Below, in pieces: positions 46,201 to 59,500 of a stretch of 64,000 bases of DNA. The notes beneath the pieces were generated by a model that was not told the origin of the DNA, searched no databases, and worked only from the letters and a program-made list of their open reading frames with translations. The translations under genes and the position numbers were made by a program. Each line of letters opens with the position of its first letter. Within the stretch, counting starts at the first letter, position 1. The stretch comes from Pleurodeles waltl (lineage: Eukaryota; Chordata; Amphibia; Caudata; Salamandridae). The stretch is from positions 1,057,834,423-1,057,898,422 of the forward strand of contig NC_090443.1 in assembly GCF_031143425.1 (NCBI RefSeq), in the 5' to 3' direction.

Positions 46201-49200
46201 GTCACACATACCTCTGTAACACTGGAGCTCTCGGTCTCACTCACCTCTGTAACACTGCAGCTCTCGTCTCACATACCTCTGTAACACTGGAGCTCTCGTC
46301 TCACATACCTCTGTAACACTGCAGCTCTCGTCTCACATACCTCTGTAACACTGGAGCTCTCGTCTCACATACCTCTGTAACACTGGAGCTCCTGGTCTCA
46401 CATACCTCTGTAACACTGCAGCTCTCGTCTCACATGCCTCTGTAACACTGGAGCTCTCGTCTCACATGCCTCTGTAACACTGGAGCTCTCGTCTCACTTA
46501 CCTCTGTAACACTGGAGCTCTCGGTCTCACTTACCTCTGTAACACTGCAGCTCTCGTCTCACATGCCTCTGTAACACAGGAACTCTCGTCTCACATGCCT
46601 CTGTAACACAGGAACTCTCGTCTCACATACCTCTGTAACACAGGAACTCTCGTCTCACATACCTCTGTAACACTGCAGCTCTCGGTCTCACATACCTCTG
46701 TAACACTGGAGCTCTAAGTCACACACACCTCTGTAACACTGGAGCTCTCGGTCTCACTTACCTCTGTAACACTGGAGCTCTCGGTCTCACTTACCTCTGT
46801 AACACTGCAGCTCTCGTCTCACATACCTCTGTAACACTGCAGCTCCGGGTCTCACATACCTCTGTAACACTGCAGCTCCGGGTGTCACATACCTCTGTAA
46901 CACTGCAGCTCCGGGTCTCACATACCTCTGTAACACTGAAGCTCTCGTCTCACATACCTCTGTAACACTGCAGCTCTCGTCTCACATACCTCTGTAACAC
47001 TGGAGTTCTTGGTCTCACATACCTCTGTAACACTGGAGCTCTCGGTCTCACATACCTCTGTAACACTGGAGCTCTCGGTCTCACATACCTCTGTAACACA
47101 GGAACTCTCGTCTCACATACCTCTGTAACACTGGAGCTCCTGGTCTCACATACCTCTGTAACACTGGAGCTCCTGGTCTCACATACCTCTGTAACACTGG
47201 AGCTCTGGGTCTCACATACCTCTGTAACACTGCAGCTCTCGTCTCACATACCTCTGTAACACTGGAGCTCTCGGTCTCACATACCTCTGTAACACTGGAG
47301 CTCTCGGTCTCACATACCTCTGTAACACTGGAGCTCTGGGTCTCACATACCTCTGTAACACTGGAGCTCTCGGTCTCACATACCTCTGTAACACTTGAAC
47401 TCCCGGTCTCACTTACCTCTGTAACACTGGAGCTCCTGGTCACACATACCTCTGTAACACTGGAGCTCCTCGTCTCACATACCTCTGTAACACTGCAGCT
47501 CTCGTCTCACATACCTCTGTAACACTGGAGCTCCTGGTCTCACATACCTCTGTAACACTGGAGCTCTCGGTCTCACATACCTCTGTAACACTGAAGCTCT
47601 CGTCTCACTTACCTCTGTAACACTGGAGCTCTCGTCTCACATACCTCTGTAACACTGGAGCTCTAAGTCACACATACCTCTGTAACACTGGAGCTCCTGG
47701 TCTCACATACCTCTGTAACACTGGAGCTCTAAGTCACACATACCTCTGTAACACTGGAGCTCCTGGTCTCACATACCTCTGTAACACTGGAGCTCTAAGT
47801 CACACATACCTCCGTAACACTGGAGCTCTCCTCTCACATACCTCTGTAACACTGGAGCTCTCGGTCTCACATACCTCTGTAACACTGCAGCTCTCGGTCT
47901 CACATACCTCTGTAACACTGGAGCTCCTGGTCACACATACCTCTGTAACACTGGAGCTCCTGGTCTCACATACCTCTGTAACACTGGAGCTCCCGGTCTC
48001 ACATACCTCTGTAACACTGGAGCTCTCGGTCTCACATACCTCTGTAACACTGGAGCTGTGGATCTCACATACCTCTGTAACACTGGAGCTCTCGGTCTCA
48101 CGTACCTCTGTAACACTGCAGCTCTCCTCTCACATACCTCTGTAACACTGCAGCTCTCCTCTCACATACCTCTGTAACACTGGAGCTCTCGTCTCACATG
48201 CCTCTGTAACAGTAGAGCTCTCGTCTCACATACCTCTGTAACACTGGAGTTCTTGGTCTCACATACCTCTGTAACACTGGAGCTCAAAGTCACACATACC
48301 TCTGTAACACTGGAGCTCTCGGTCTCACTCACCTCTGTAACACTGCAGCTCTCGTCTCACATACCTCTGTAACACTGGAGCTCCTGGTCTCACATACCTC
48401 TGTAACACTGGAGTTCTCGGTCACAGATACCTCTGTAACACTGGAGCTCCCGGTCTCACATACCTCTGTAACACTGGAGCTCTCGTCTCACATACCTCTG
48501 TAACACTGGAGCTCCTGGTCTCACATACCTCTGTAACACTGGAGCTCTCGGTCTCACCTACCTCTGTAACACTGAAGCTCTCGGTCTCACCTAACTCTGT
48601 AACACTGCAGCTCTCGGTCTCACCTACCTCTGTAACACTGGAGCTCTCGTCTCACATACCTCTGTAACACTGGAGCTCTCGGTCTCACATACCTCTGTAA
48701 CACTGGAGCTCTCGGTCACATATACCTCTGTAACACTGGAGTTCTCGGTCTCACATACCTCTGTAACACTGGAGCTCCTGGTCACACATATCTCTGTAAC
48801 ACTGGAGCTCCCGGTCACACATACCTCTGTAACACTGGAGCTCCTCGTCTCACATACCTCTGTAACACTGGAGTTCTCGGTCTCACATACCTCTGTAACA
48901 CTGGAGCTCTCGGTCTCACCTACCTCTGTAACACTGGAGCTCTCGGTCACACATACCTCTGTAACACTGGAGCTCTCGGTCTCACCTACCTCTGTAACAC
49001 TGGAGCTCTCGGTCACACATACCTCTGTAACACTGGAGCTCTCGGTCTCACCTACCTCTGTAACACTGGAGCTCTCGGTCACACATACCTCTGTAACACT
49101 GCAGCTCTCGTCTCACATGCCTCTGTAACACTGGAGCTCTCGTCTCACATACCTCTGTAACACTGGAGTTCTTGGTCTCACATACCTCTGTAACACTGGA

Positions 49201-49462
49201 GCTCTCGGTCACACATACCTCTGTAACACTGGAGCTCTCGTCTCACATACCTCTGTAACACTGGAGCTCTCGTCTCACATACCTCTGTAACACTGGAGTT
49301 CTTGGTCTCACATACCTCTGTAACACTGGAGCTCTCGGTCACACATACCTCTGTAACACTGGAGCTCATACCTCTGTGTAACACTTGCGTTCCCCAAATC
49401 ACACACTTCTGTAACACTGGGATTCCTATGTCATTTACCTTTGTAAAATTGGCATTCACAAT

Positions 49463-49700
49463 GTCACATACATCTGTACACTACCATTCCACATACCTCT
49501 GTACCAGTTGTGTTTCCTGTCTCATATACCTCTTTAACACTGATGTTCCTCATCAGACGTACCTCTGTAATGTCGGTGTCCCCATGTCACATACTTTTGT
49601 AACACTGGTGTTCCCTGTCTCACATACCTCTGTAACACTGGAGCTCCTGGTCTCACATACCTCTGTAACACTGGAGCTCTCGGTCTCACACACCTCGGTA
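49463..49700 (+). repeat. Diverged island inside the array, first copy
   Basis: Units here depart from the consensus (CATCTGTACACTACCATTCC, CTGTACCAGTTGTG, GATGTTCCTCATCAGACG). The same island recurs at 51002-51240 with only about one base difference, so a block of about 1.54 kb was duplicated. Confidence 0.8.
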
Positions 49701-51001
49701 ACACTGGAGCTGTCGATCTCACATACCTCTGTAACACTGGAGCTCCTGGTCTCACATACCTCTGTAACACTGGAGCTCTCGGTCTCACCTACCTCTGTAA
49801 CACTGAAGCTCTCGGTCTCACCTACCTCTGTAACACTGGAGCTCTCAGTCACACATACCTCTGTAACACTGGAGCTCCCGGTCTCACATACCTCTGTAAC
49901 ACTGGAGCTCCTGGTCACACATACCTCTGTAACACTGGAGCTCTCAGTCACACATACCTCTGTAACACTGGAGCTCCTGGTCTCACATACCTCTGTAACA
50001 CTGGAGTTCTCGGTCACAGATACCTCTGTAACACTGGAGCTCCTGGTCACACATACCTCTGTAACACTGGAGCTCTCAGTCACACATACCTCTGTAACAC
50101 TGGAGCTCTCGGTCACACATACCTCTGTAACACTGGAGTTCTCGGTCACAGATACCTCTGTAACACTGGAGCTCCTGGTCTCACATACCTCTGTAACACT
50201 GGAGCTCCTGGTCACACATACCTCTGTAACACTGAAGCTCTCGGTCTCACTTACCTCTGTAACACTGGAGCTCTCGGTCTCACTTACCTCTGTAACACTG
50301 GAGCTCTCGTCTCACATACCTCTGTAACACTGGAGCTGTCGATCTCACATACCTCCGTAACACTGGAGCTGTGGATCTCACATACCTCTGTAACACTAGA
50401 GCTCTCGGTCTCACATACCTCTGTAACACTGGAGCTCCTGGTCTCACATACCTCTGTAACACTGGAGCTCTCGGTCTCACATACCTCTGTAACACTGGAG
50501 CTCCTGGTCTCACATGCCTCTGTAACACTGGAGCTCTCGTCTCACATACCTCTGTAACACTGCAGCTCTCGGTCTCACCTACCTCTGTAACACTGGAGCT
50601 CTCGGTCACACATACCTCTGTAACACTGGAGTTCTCGGTCTCACATACCTCTGTAACACTGGAGCTCTCGGTCACACATACCTCTGTAACACTGCAGCTC
50701 TCGGTCTCACCTACCTCTGTAACACTGGAGCTCTCGGTCACACATACCTCTGTAACACTGGAGTTCTCGGTCTCACATACCTCTGTAACACTGGAGCTCT
50801 CGTCTCACATACCTCTGTAACACTGCAGCTCTCGGTCTCACCTACCTCTGTAACACTGGAGCTCTCGGTCACACATACCTCTGTAACACTGGAGTTCTCG
50901 GTCTCACATACCTCTGTAACACTGGAGCTCTCGGTCTCACTTACCTCTGTAACACTGGAGCTCTCGGTCACACATACCTCTGTAACACTGCAGCTCTCGT
51001 C

Positions 51002-51240
51002 TCACATACATCTGTACACTACCATTCCACATACCTCTGTACCAGTTGTGTTTCCTGTCTCATATACCTCTTTAACACTGATGTTCCTCATCAGACGTAC
51101 CTCTGTAATGTTGGTGTCCCCATGTCACATACTTTTGTAACACTGGTGTTCCCTGTCTCACATACCTCTGTAACACTGGAGCTCCTGGTCTCACATACCT
51201 CTGTAACACTGGAGCTCCTGGTCTCACATACCTCTGTAAC
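51002..51240 (+). repeat. Diverged island inside the array, second copy
   Basis: Near-identical to 49463-49700, offset about 1,539 bp; the clearest difference is ATGTTGG for ATGTCGG. It marks the right member of the block duplication. Confidence 0.8.
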
Positions 51241-52494
51241 ACTGGAGCTCCTGGTCTCACATACCTCTGTAACACTGGAGCTCTCGGTCTCACACACCTC
51301 GGTAACACTGGAGCTGTCGATCTCACATACCTCTGTAACACTGGAGCTCATGGTCTCACATACCTCTGTAACACTGCAGCTCTCGGTCTCACCTACCTCT
51401 GTAACACTGAAGGTCTCGGTCTCACCTACCTCTGTAACACTGCAGCTCTCCTCTCACATGCCTCTGTAACACTGGAGCTCTCGTCTCACATACCTCTGTA
51501 ACACTGGAGTTCTTGGTCTCACATACCTCTGTAACACTGGAGCTCAAAGTCACACATACCTCTGTAACACTGGAGCTCTCGGTCTCACTCACCTCTGTAA
51601 CACTGCAGCTCTCGTCTCACATACCTCTGTAACACTGGAGCTCCTGGTCTCACATACCTCTGTAACACTGGAGTTCTCGGTCACAGATACCTCTGTAACA
51701 CTGGAGCTCCCGGTCTCACATACCTCTGTAACACTGCAGCTCTCGGTCTCACCTACCTCTGTAACACTGAAGCTCTCGGTCACACATACCTCTGTAACAC
51801 TGGAGCTCTCGGTCACATATACCTCTGTAACACTGGAGTTCTCGGTCTCACATACCTCTGTAACACTGGAGCTCCTGGTCACACATATCTCTGTAACACT
51901 GTAGCTCCTCGTCTCACATACCTCTGTAACACTGGAGTTCTCGGTCACAGATACCTCTGTAACACTGGAGCTCCCGGTCTCACATACCTCTGTAACACTG
52001 CAGCTCTCGGTCTCACCTACCTCTGTAACACTGGAGCTCTCGGTCACACATACCTCTGTAACACTGGAGCTCTCGGTCACATATACCTCTGTAACACTGG
52101 AGTTCTCGGTCTCACATACCTCTGTAACACTGGAGCTCCTGGTCACACATATCTCTGTAACACTGTAGCTCCTCTTCTCACATACCTCTGTAACACTGGA
52201 GCTCTCGGTCACATATACCTCTGTAACACTGGAGTTCTCGGTCTCACATACCTCTGTAACACTGGAGCTCTCGGTCACACATACCTCTGTAACACTGGAG
52301 CTCCTGGTCACACATATCTCTGTAACACTGTAGCTCCTCGTCTCACATACCTCTGTAACACTGGAGCTCCTGGTCACACATACCTCTGTAACACTGGAGC
52401 TCTCGGTCTCACATACCTCTGTAACACTGGAGCTCTCGGTCTCACATACCTCTGTAACACTGCAGCTCTCGTCTCACATGCCTCTGTAACACTG

Positions 52495-53315
52495 TGTGAG
52501 AAGGTAGCCTCTTTCTAGCCTTGTTACCCCCACTTTTGGCCTGTTTGTGAGTGTATGTCAGGGTGTTTGTCACTGTTTTCACTGTCTCACTGGGATCCTG
52601 ATAGCCAGGCCTCAGTGCTCATAGTGAAAACACTATGTTTTCAGTATGGTTGTTATGTGTAACTGGGATCCTGCTGGTCAGGACCCCAGTGCTCATAGGT
52701 TTGTGGCCTATATGTATGTGTCACTGGGACCCTGTCACACAGGGCCCCAGTGCTCATAGGTGTGCATGTATATGTTCCCTGTGTGGGGCCTAACTGTCTC
52801 ACTGAGGCTCTGCTAACCAGAACCTCAGTGGTTATGCTCTCTCATTACTTTCAAATTGTCACTAACAGGCTAGTGACCAATTTTACCAATTTACATTGGC
52901 TTACTGGAACACCCTTATAATTCCCTAGTATATGGTACTGAGGTACCCAGGGTATGGGGGTTCCAGGAGATCCCTATGGACTGCGGCATTTCTTTTGCCA
53001 CCCATAGGGAGCTCTGACAATTCTTACACAGGCCTGCCACTGCAGCCTGAGTGAAATAACGTCCACGTTATTTCACAGCCATTTTTACACTGCACTTAAG
53101 TAACCTATAAGTCACCTATATGTCTAACCTTTACCTGGTAAAGGTTAGGTGCAAAGTTACTTAGTGTGAGGGCACCCTGGCACTAGCCAAGGTGCCCCCA
53201 CATTGTTCAGAGCCAATTCCCTGAACTTTGTGAGTGCGGGGACACCATTACACGCGTGCACTACATATAGGTCACTACCTATATGTAGCTTCACAACGGT
53301 AACTCCGAATATGGC
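52495..53315 (+). repeat. Partial LTR of subfamily A, interrupted by element 2
   Basis: Begins TGTGAGAAGG inside the 32/33-bp array (preceded by CACTG) and follows the element 1 LTR for 821 bp, with about 9 differences by eye. It stops at AATATGGC, where the LTR of element 2 begins. In the intact LTR this point reads AATATGGCCATG. So element 2 landed in an existing LTR, and the remainder should lie beyond the right end of the window. Whether this was a solo LTR or a 5' LTR cannot be told. Confidence 0.9.
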
Positions 53316-56311
53316 TGTAGGAAAGTACCATCTTGCCTGGCATGTTACCCCCATTTTTCACTGTATATATGTTGTTTTAGTTGTATGTGTCACTGGGACC
53401 CTGGTAACCCAGGGCCCCAGTGCTCATAAGTGTGCCTGAATGTGTTACCTGTGTAGTGACTAACTGTCTCACTGAGGCTCTGCTAATCAGAACCTCAGTG
53501 GTTATGCTCTCTCATTTCTTTCCAAAATTGTCACTGACAGGCTAGTGACCATTTTTACCAATTTACATTGGCTTACTGGAACACCCTTATAATTCCCTAG
53601 TATATGGTACTGAGGTACCCAGGGTATTGGGGTTCCAGGAGATCCCTATGGGCTGCAGCATTTCTTTTGCCACCCATAGGGAGCTCTGACAATTCTTACA
53701 CAGGCCTGCCACTGCAGCCTGAGTGGAATAACGTCCACGTTATTTCACAGCCATTTTACACTGCACTTAAGTAACTTATAAGTCACCTATATGTCTAACC
53801 TTTACCTGGTAAAGGTTAGGTGCAAAGTTACTTAGTGTGAGGGCACCCTGGCACTAGCCAAGGTGCCCCCACATTGTTCAGAGCCAATTCACTGAACTTT
53901 GTGAGTGCGGGGACACCATTACACGCGTGCAATACATATAGGTCACTACCTATATGTAGCTTCACCATGGTAACTCCGAATATGGCCATGTAACATGTCT
54001 ATGATCATGGAATTGCCCCCTCTATGCCATCCTGGCATTGTTGGTACAATTCCATGATCCCAGTGGTCTGTAGCACAGACCCTGGTACTGCCAGACTGCC
54101 CTTCCTGGGGTTTCACTGCAGCTGCTGCTGCTGCCAACCCCTCAGACAGGCAGCTGCCCTCCTGGGGTCCAGCCAGGCCTGGCCCAGGATGGCAGAACAA
54201 AGAACTTCCTCTGAGAGAGGGTGTGACACCCTCTCCCTTTGGAAAATGGTGTGAAGGCAGGGGAGGAGTAGCCTCCCCCAGCCTCTGGAAATGCTTTGTT
54301 GGGCACAGATGTGCCCAATTCTGCATAAGCCAGTCTACACCGGTTCAGGGACCCCTTAGCCCCTGCTCTGGCGCGAAACTGGACAAAGGAAAGGGGAGTG
54401 ACCACTCCCCTGACCTGCACCTCCCCTGGGAGGTGTCCAGAGCTCCTCCAGTGTGCTCCAGACCTCTGCCATCTTGGAAACAGAGGTGCTGCTGGCACAC
54501 TGGACTGCTCTGAGTGGCCAGTGCCACCAGGTGACGTCAGAGACTCCTTGTGATAGGCTCCTTCAGGTGTTAGTAGCCTTTCCTCTCTCCTAGGTAGCCA
54601 AACCCTCTTTTCTGGCTATTTAGGGTCTCTGTCTCTGGGGAAACTTCAGATAACGAATGCATGAGCTCAGCCGAGTTCCTCTGCATCTCCCTCTTCACCT
54701 TCTGATAAGGAATCGACCGCTGACCGCGCTGGAAGCCTGCAAACCTGCAACATAGTAGCAAAGACGACTACTGCAACTCTGTAACGCTGATCCTGCCGCC
54801 TTCTCGACTGTTTTCCTGCTTGTGCATGCTGTGGGGGTAGTCTGCCTCCTCTCTGCACCAGAAGCTCCGAAGAAATCTCCCGTGGGTCGACGGAATCTTC
54901 CCCCTGCAACCGCAGGCACCAAAAAGCTGCATTACCGGTCCCTTGGGTCTCCTCTCAGCACGACGAGCGAGGTCCCTCGAATCCAGCGACACCGTCCAAG
55001 TGACTCCCACAGTCCAGTGACTCTTCAGCCCAAGTTTGGTGGAGGTAAGTCCTTGCCTCACCTCGCTGGGCTGCATTGCTGGGAACCGCGACTTTGCAAG
55101 CTACTCCGGCCCCTGTGCACTTCCGGCAGAAATCCTTCGTGCACAGCCAAGCCTGGGTCCACGGCACTCTAACCTGCATTGCACGACTTTCTAAGTTGGT
55201 CTCCGGCGACGTGGGACTCCTTTGTGCAACTTCGGCGAGCACCGTTTCACGCATCCTCGTCGTGCCTGTTTCTGGCACTTCTCTGAGTGCTACCTGCTTC
55301 AGTGAGGGCTCTTTGTCTTGCTCGACGTCCCCTCTCTCTGCAGGTCCAATTTGCGACCTTCTGGTCCCTCCTGGGCCCCAGCAGCGTCCAAAAACGCCAA
55401 ACGCACGATTTGCGTGTAGCAAGGCTTGTTGGCGTCCTTTCGGCGGGAAAACACTTCTGCACGACTCTCCAAGGCGTGGGGGATCCATCCTCCAAAGGGG
55501 AAGTCTCTAGCCCTTGTCGTTCCTGCAGTATTCACAGTTCTTCAGCCTAGAAAGAACTTCTTTGCACCAACCGCTGGCATTTCTTGGGCATCTGCCCATC
55601 TCCGAGCTGCTTGTGACTTTTGGACTTGGTCCCCTTGTTCCACAGGTACCTTCAGACAGGAATCCATCGTTGTTGCATTGCTGATTTGTGTTTTCCTTGC
55701 ATTTTCCCTCTAACACGACTATTTTGTCCTTAGGGGAACTTTGGTGCACTTTGCACTCACTTTTCAGGGTCTTGGGGAGGGTTATTTTGCTAACTCTCAC
55801 TATTTTCTAATAGTCCCAGCGACCCTCTACAAGGTCACATAGGTTTGGGGTCCATTCGTGGTTCGCATTCCACTTCTGGAGTATATGGTTTGTGTTGCCC
55901 CTATCCCTATGTTTCCCCATTGCATCCTATTGTAACTATACATTGTTTGCACTGTTTTCTAAGACTATACTGCATATTTTTGCTATTGTGTATATATATC
56001 TTGTGTATATTTCCTATCCTCTCACTGAGGGTACCCTCTAAGATACTTTGGCATATTGTCATAAAAATAAAGTACCTTTATTTTTAGTATAACTGTGTAT
56101 TGTGTTTTCTTATGATATTGTGCATATGACACTAAGTGGTACTGTAGTAGCTTCACACGTCTCCTAGTTCAGCCTAAGCTGCTCTGCTAAGCTACCATTA
56201 TCTATCAGCCTAAGCTGCTAGACACCCTATACACTAATAAGGGATAACTGGGCCTGGTGCAAGGTGCAAGTACCCCTTGGTACTCACTACAAGCCAGTCC
56301 AGCCTCCTACA
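53316..56311 (+). repeat. 5' LTR of element 2 (2,996 bp, subfamily B)
   Basis: Starts TGTAGGAAAGTACC and ends CCTCCTACA. From about 53450 on it is about 97-98% identical to the element 1 LTR, but its first ~130 bp are different and shorter, with two hairpin modules (53391-53422 and 53470-53500) instead of four. The AATAAA (56066-56071), palindromes and GTAAGT donor (55045) are kept. Confidence 0.95.
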
Positions 56312-56583
56312 TTGGTTGTGCAGTGGTGGGATAAGTGCTTTGAGACTACTTACCACTCTTGTCATTGTACTTTTCATAAGAGAAAAATATACAAAACAAG
56401 GTCAGTGTATATACACATAGCCAAAAAGTTTTGCATTTCCTCTTTTCACTCTTTTCTAAGTGCTGAAAAGTACTTCTAAACTTTCAAAAAGTTCTTAAAA
56501 GTTTAAAAAGTTTTTTCTGTCTTTCCAAAAAAAGTTCTGAAAACTTTTTTCTCTTTGTCTATCACTTTAACTCTCTCTAAAAA
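56312..56583 (+). promoter_or_regulatory. Leader of element 2
   Basis: 272 bp opening TTGGTTGTGCAGTGG, with the same A/T-rich AAAAGTT/AACTTT cluster before the Gag start as in element 1. Differences from element 1 are a few substitutions and short A/T indels. The primer tRNA was not identified. Confidence 0.5.
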
Positions 56584-59500
56584 ATGTCTGGCACAGGCCA
56601 AAAAGTTGAACTGTCCAAACTTGCATATGATCACCTTAGCTGGAAAGGAGCAAGGAGTCTCTGCATAGAGAGAGGTTTGAGTGTAGGGAAGAATCCTTCC
56701 TTAGAACTGTTAATTAATATGCTTAGAGTACAGGATAAGGCCATAAGTGCCCAATCTGTAGAAAAAGTAGCTAATGGTTCTCAATCTGATCCAGGGACTC
56801 CCCCAGGAAAAGGTTCAGGAAAGAAACTTCTCAGCCTGCCCATTACTAGACAGTCTAGCATAGTTGGTACAGAGGTTGAATCACATCATACTGATGATGT
56901 GCTCTCACATTATGCTGGTAGCCAAGCTGTTAGGGTGCCCTCTGTAAGGGACAGGTCTCCTTCTGTTCATTCCCATCATACCTCTGTATCTAGAAATGTC
57001 CCTCCCACCCACCCTGATGACAGATTGTTAGAAAGGGAGCTCAATAGATTGAGAGTGGAGCAAACCAGACTGAAGCTCAAGAAGCAACAGCTGGATTTGG
57101 ATAGACAGTCTTTAGAAATAGAGAGGGAAAGACAGAAGATGGGTTTAGATACCCATGGTGGCAGCAGCAGTATTCCCCATAGTCATCCTGCAAAAGAGCA
57201 TGATTCCAGGAATCTGCATAAGATAGTTCCCCCTTACAAGGAGGGGGATGACATTAACAAGTGGTTTGCTGCACTTGAGAGGGCCTGTGCTGTACAGGAT
57301 GTCCCTCAAAAGCAGTGGGCTGCTATCCTATGGCTATCATTTACTGGAAAAGGTAGGGATAGGCTCCTTACTGTAAAAGAAAATGAGGCTAACAATTTCC
57401 AAGTTCTTAAGAATGCACTCCTGGATGGTTATGGCTTAACCACTGAACAGTACAGGATAAAGTTCAGAGATACCAAAAAGGAGTCTTCACAAGACTGGGT
57501 TGATTTCATTGACCAGGCAGTGAAGGCCTTGGAGGGGTGGTTACATGGCAGTAAAGTTACTGATTATGACAGCCTGTATAACTTGATCCTGAGAGAGCAT
57601 ATTCTTAATAATTGTGTGTCTGATTTGTTGCACCAGTACTTGGTGGACTCTGATCTGACCTCTCCCCAAGAATTGGGAAAGAAGGCAGACAAATGGGTCA
57701 GAACAAGAGTGAACAGAAAAGTTCATACAGGGGGTGACAAAGATGGCAACAAAAAGAAGGATGGTAAGTCTTCTGACAAGGGTGGGGACAAATCTAAAAA
57801 TGAGTCTTCATCAGGCCCACAAAAACACTCTGGTGGGGGTGGTGGGCCCAAATCCTCCTTTAATCAGAACAAGGAAAAGAAACCATGGTGCTATTTATGT
57901 AAGATAAAAGGCCATTGGACAACAGATCCCAGTTGTCCAAAGAAAGGCACCACAGCTCCTACCACTACAACCCCTACTGCTACACCTAGTGTCCCTACTA
58001 ATAGCAGTGGTGGTGGGAGCAAACCTACTAATAGCCAATCCAAGGGAGTAGCTGGGCTCACTTTTGGTAATTTAGTTGGGGTTGGTCTGATTAGGGAGAC
58101 CACAGAGGCTACTTTAGTCTCTGAAGGGGCTATTGACTTAGCCACTTTGGTTGCTTGCCCCCATAACTTGGAGAAGTACAAGCAACTAACCCTAATAAAT
58201 GGTGTTGAGGTCCAGGCCTACAGGGACACAGGTGCCAGTGTCACAATGGTGATTGAGAAACTGGTGCACCCTGAACAACACATACTTGGACACCAGTACC
58301 AAGTAACCGATGCTCACAACATAACACAAAGCCACCCCATGGCTGTTGTAAATCTCAACTGGGGGGGGGTATCTGGTCCAAAGAAAGTTGTGGTAGCTTC
58401 AGATTTACCTGTAGACTGTCTATTAGGGAACGATTTGGAGACATCAGCTTGGTCAGATGTGGAGTTGGAGGCCCATGCAGCAATGCTGGGCATCCCAGGG
58501 CATATTTTTGCTTTGACAAGGGCTCAGGCCAAAAAGCAAAAAGGACAGGGAAGCTTGGATCCTGGAACAATGGACCAAGTGCTCCCTAAAGCTAGGGCTA
58601 GTAGAAGCAAACCACTTCCTACTATCCCTCCCTCTACAGTGGATTCTACTTCTGAGGAAGAAGAATTCCCTCCCTGTGCAGAACCTACACCAGAGGAGCT
58701 GGAAGCAGACACTGCTGAGCTTTTGGGTGAAGGGGGGCCTGCCAGAGAGGAGCTGAGTGTGGCACAGCAAACCTGTCCCACATTAGAGGGTCTCAGACAG
58801 CAAGCTGTCAAACAGGCTAATGGGGATGTCAGTGACTCACACAGAGTTTACTGGGAGGACAACCTCTTGTACACTGAGCATATGGATCCTAAACCTGGAG
58901 CTGCCAGGAGATTAGTGATCCCTCAGGAGTACAGAAAGTTCCTCCTAACACTGGCACATGACATTCCCTTAGCTGGGCACCTGGGTCAAATGAAAACTTG
59001 GGACAGATTGGTACCACTGTTTCATTGGCCTAGGATGTCTGAGGACACAAAAGAATTTTGTAAGTCCTGTGAAACCTGTCAAGCCAGTGGCAAGACAGGT
59101 GGCACTCCAAAGGCACCCCTTATCCCACTGCCTGTGGTTGGGGTTCCCTTTGAAAGGGTAGGGGTTGACATAGTTGGCCCCCTTGACCCTCCTACTGCTT
59201 CAGGCAATAGGTTTATCTTGGTGGTAGTGGACCATGCCACAAGATATCCTGAAGCTATTCCTTTAAGGACCACTACAGCTCCTGCAGTGGCAAAGGCCCT
59301 CCTGGGAATATTTTCCAGGGTGGGCTTCCCAAAGGAAGTAGTATCAGACAGGGGAAGCAATTTCATGTCTGCATACTTAAAGGCCATGTGGAAGGAGTGT
59401 GGTGTAACTTACAAGTTCACAACACCCTATCATCCACAAACAAATGGACTGGTGGAGAGATTTAATAAAACTCTCAAAGGCATGATTATGGGACTCCCTG

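Larger units (their letters stand above)
43231..52494 (+). repeat. Monomeric part of the array: 32/33-bp units
   Basis: About 280 units of the form TCACATACCTCTGTAACACTG then GAGCTCTCG and GTC or GGTC, alternating between 32 and 33 bp. The change from the 65-bp form occurs over 43220-43320. Long blocks are duplicated: 44730-45092 and 47081-47443 are almost identical at +2,351 bp, and a run of AACACAGGAACTCTCG variants near 43800 recurs near 46575. Where 33-bp units predominate (48.6-52.4 kb) frames stay open on both strands for up to 341 codons with an 11-residue period (SVTEV or VTLEL type). I regard these as artefacts of a unit divisible by three. Confidence 0.93.

Noticed and set aside
49302..50327. 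341-codon frame with VSHTSVTLEL-type repeats
   Set aside because: It follows the 33-bp unit of the minisatellite, overlaps a similar frame on the other strand, and shows no start context or domain.
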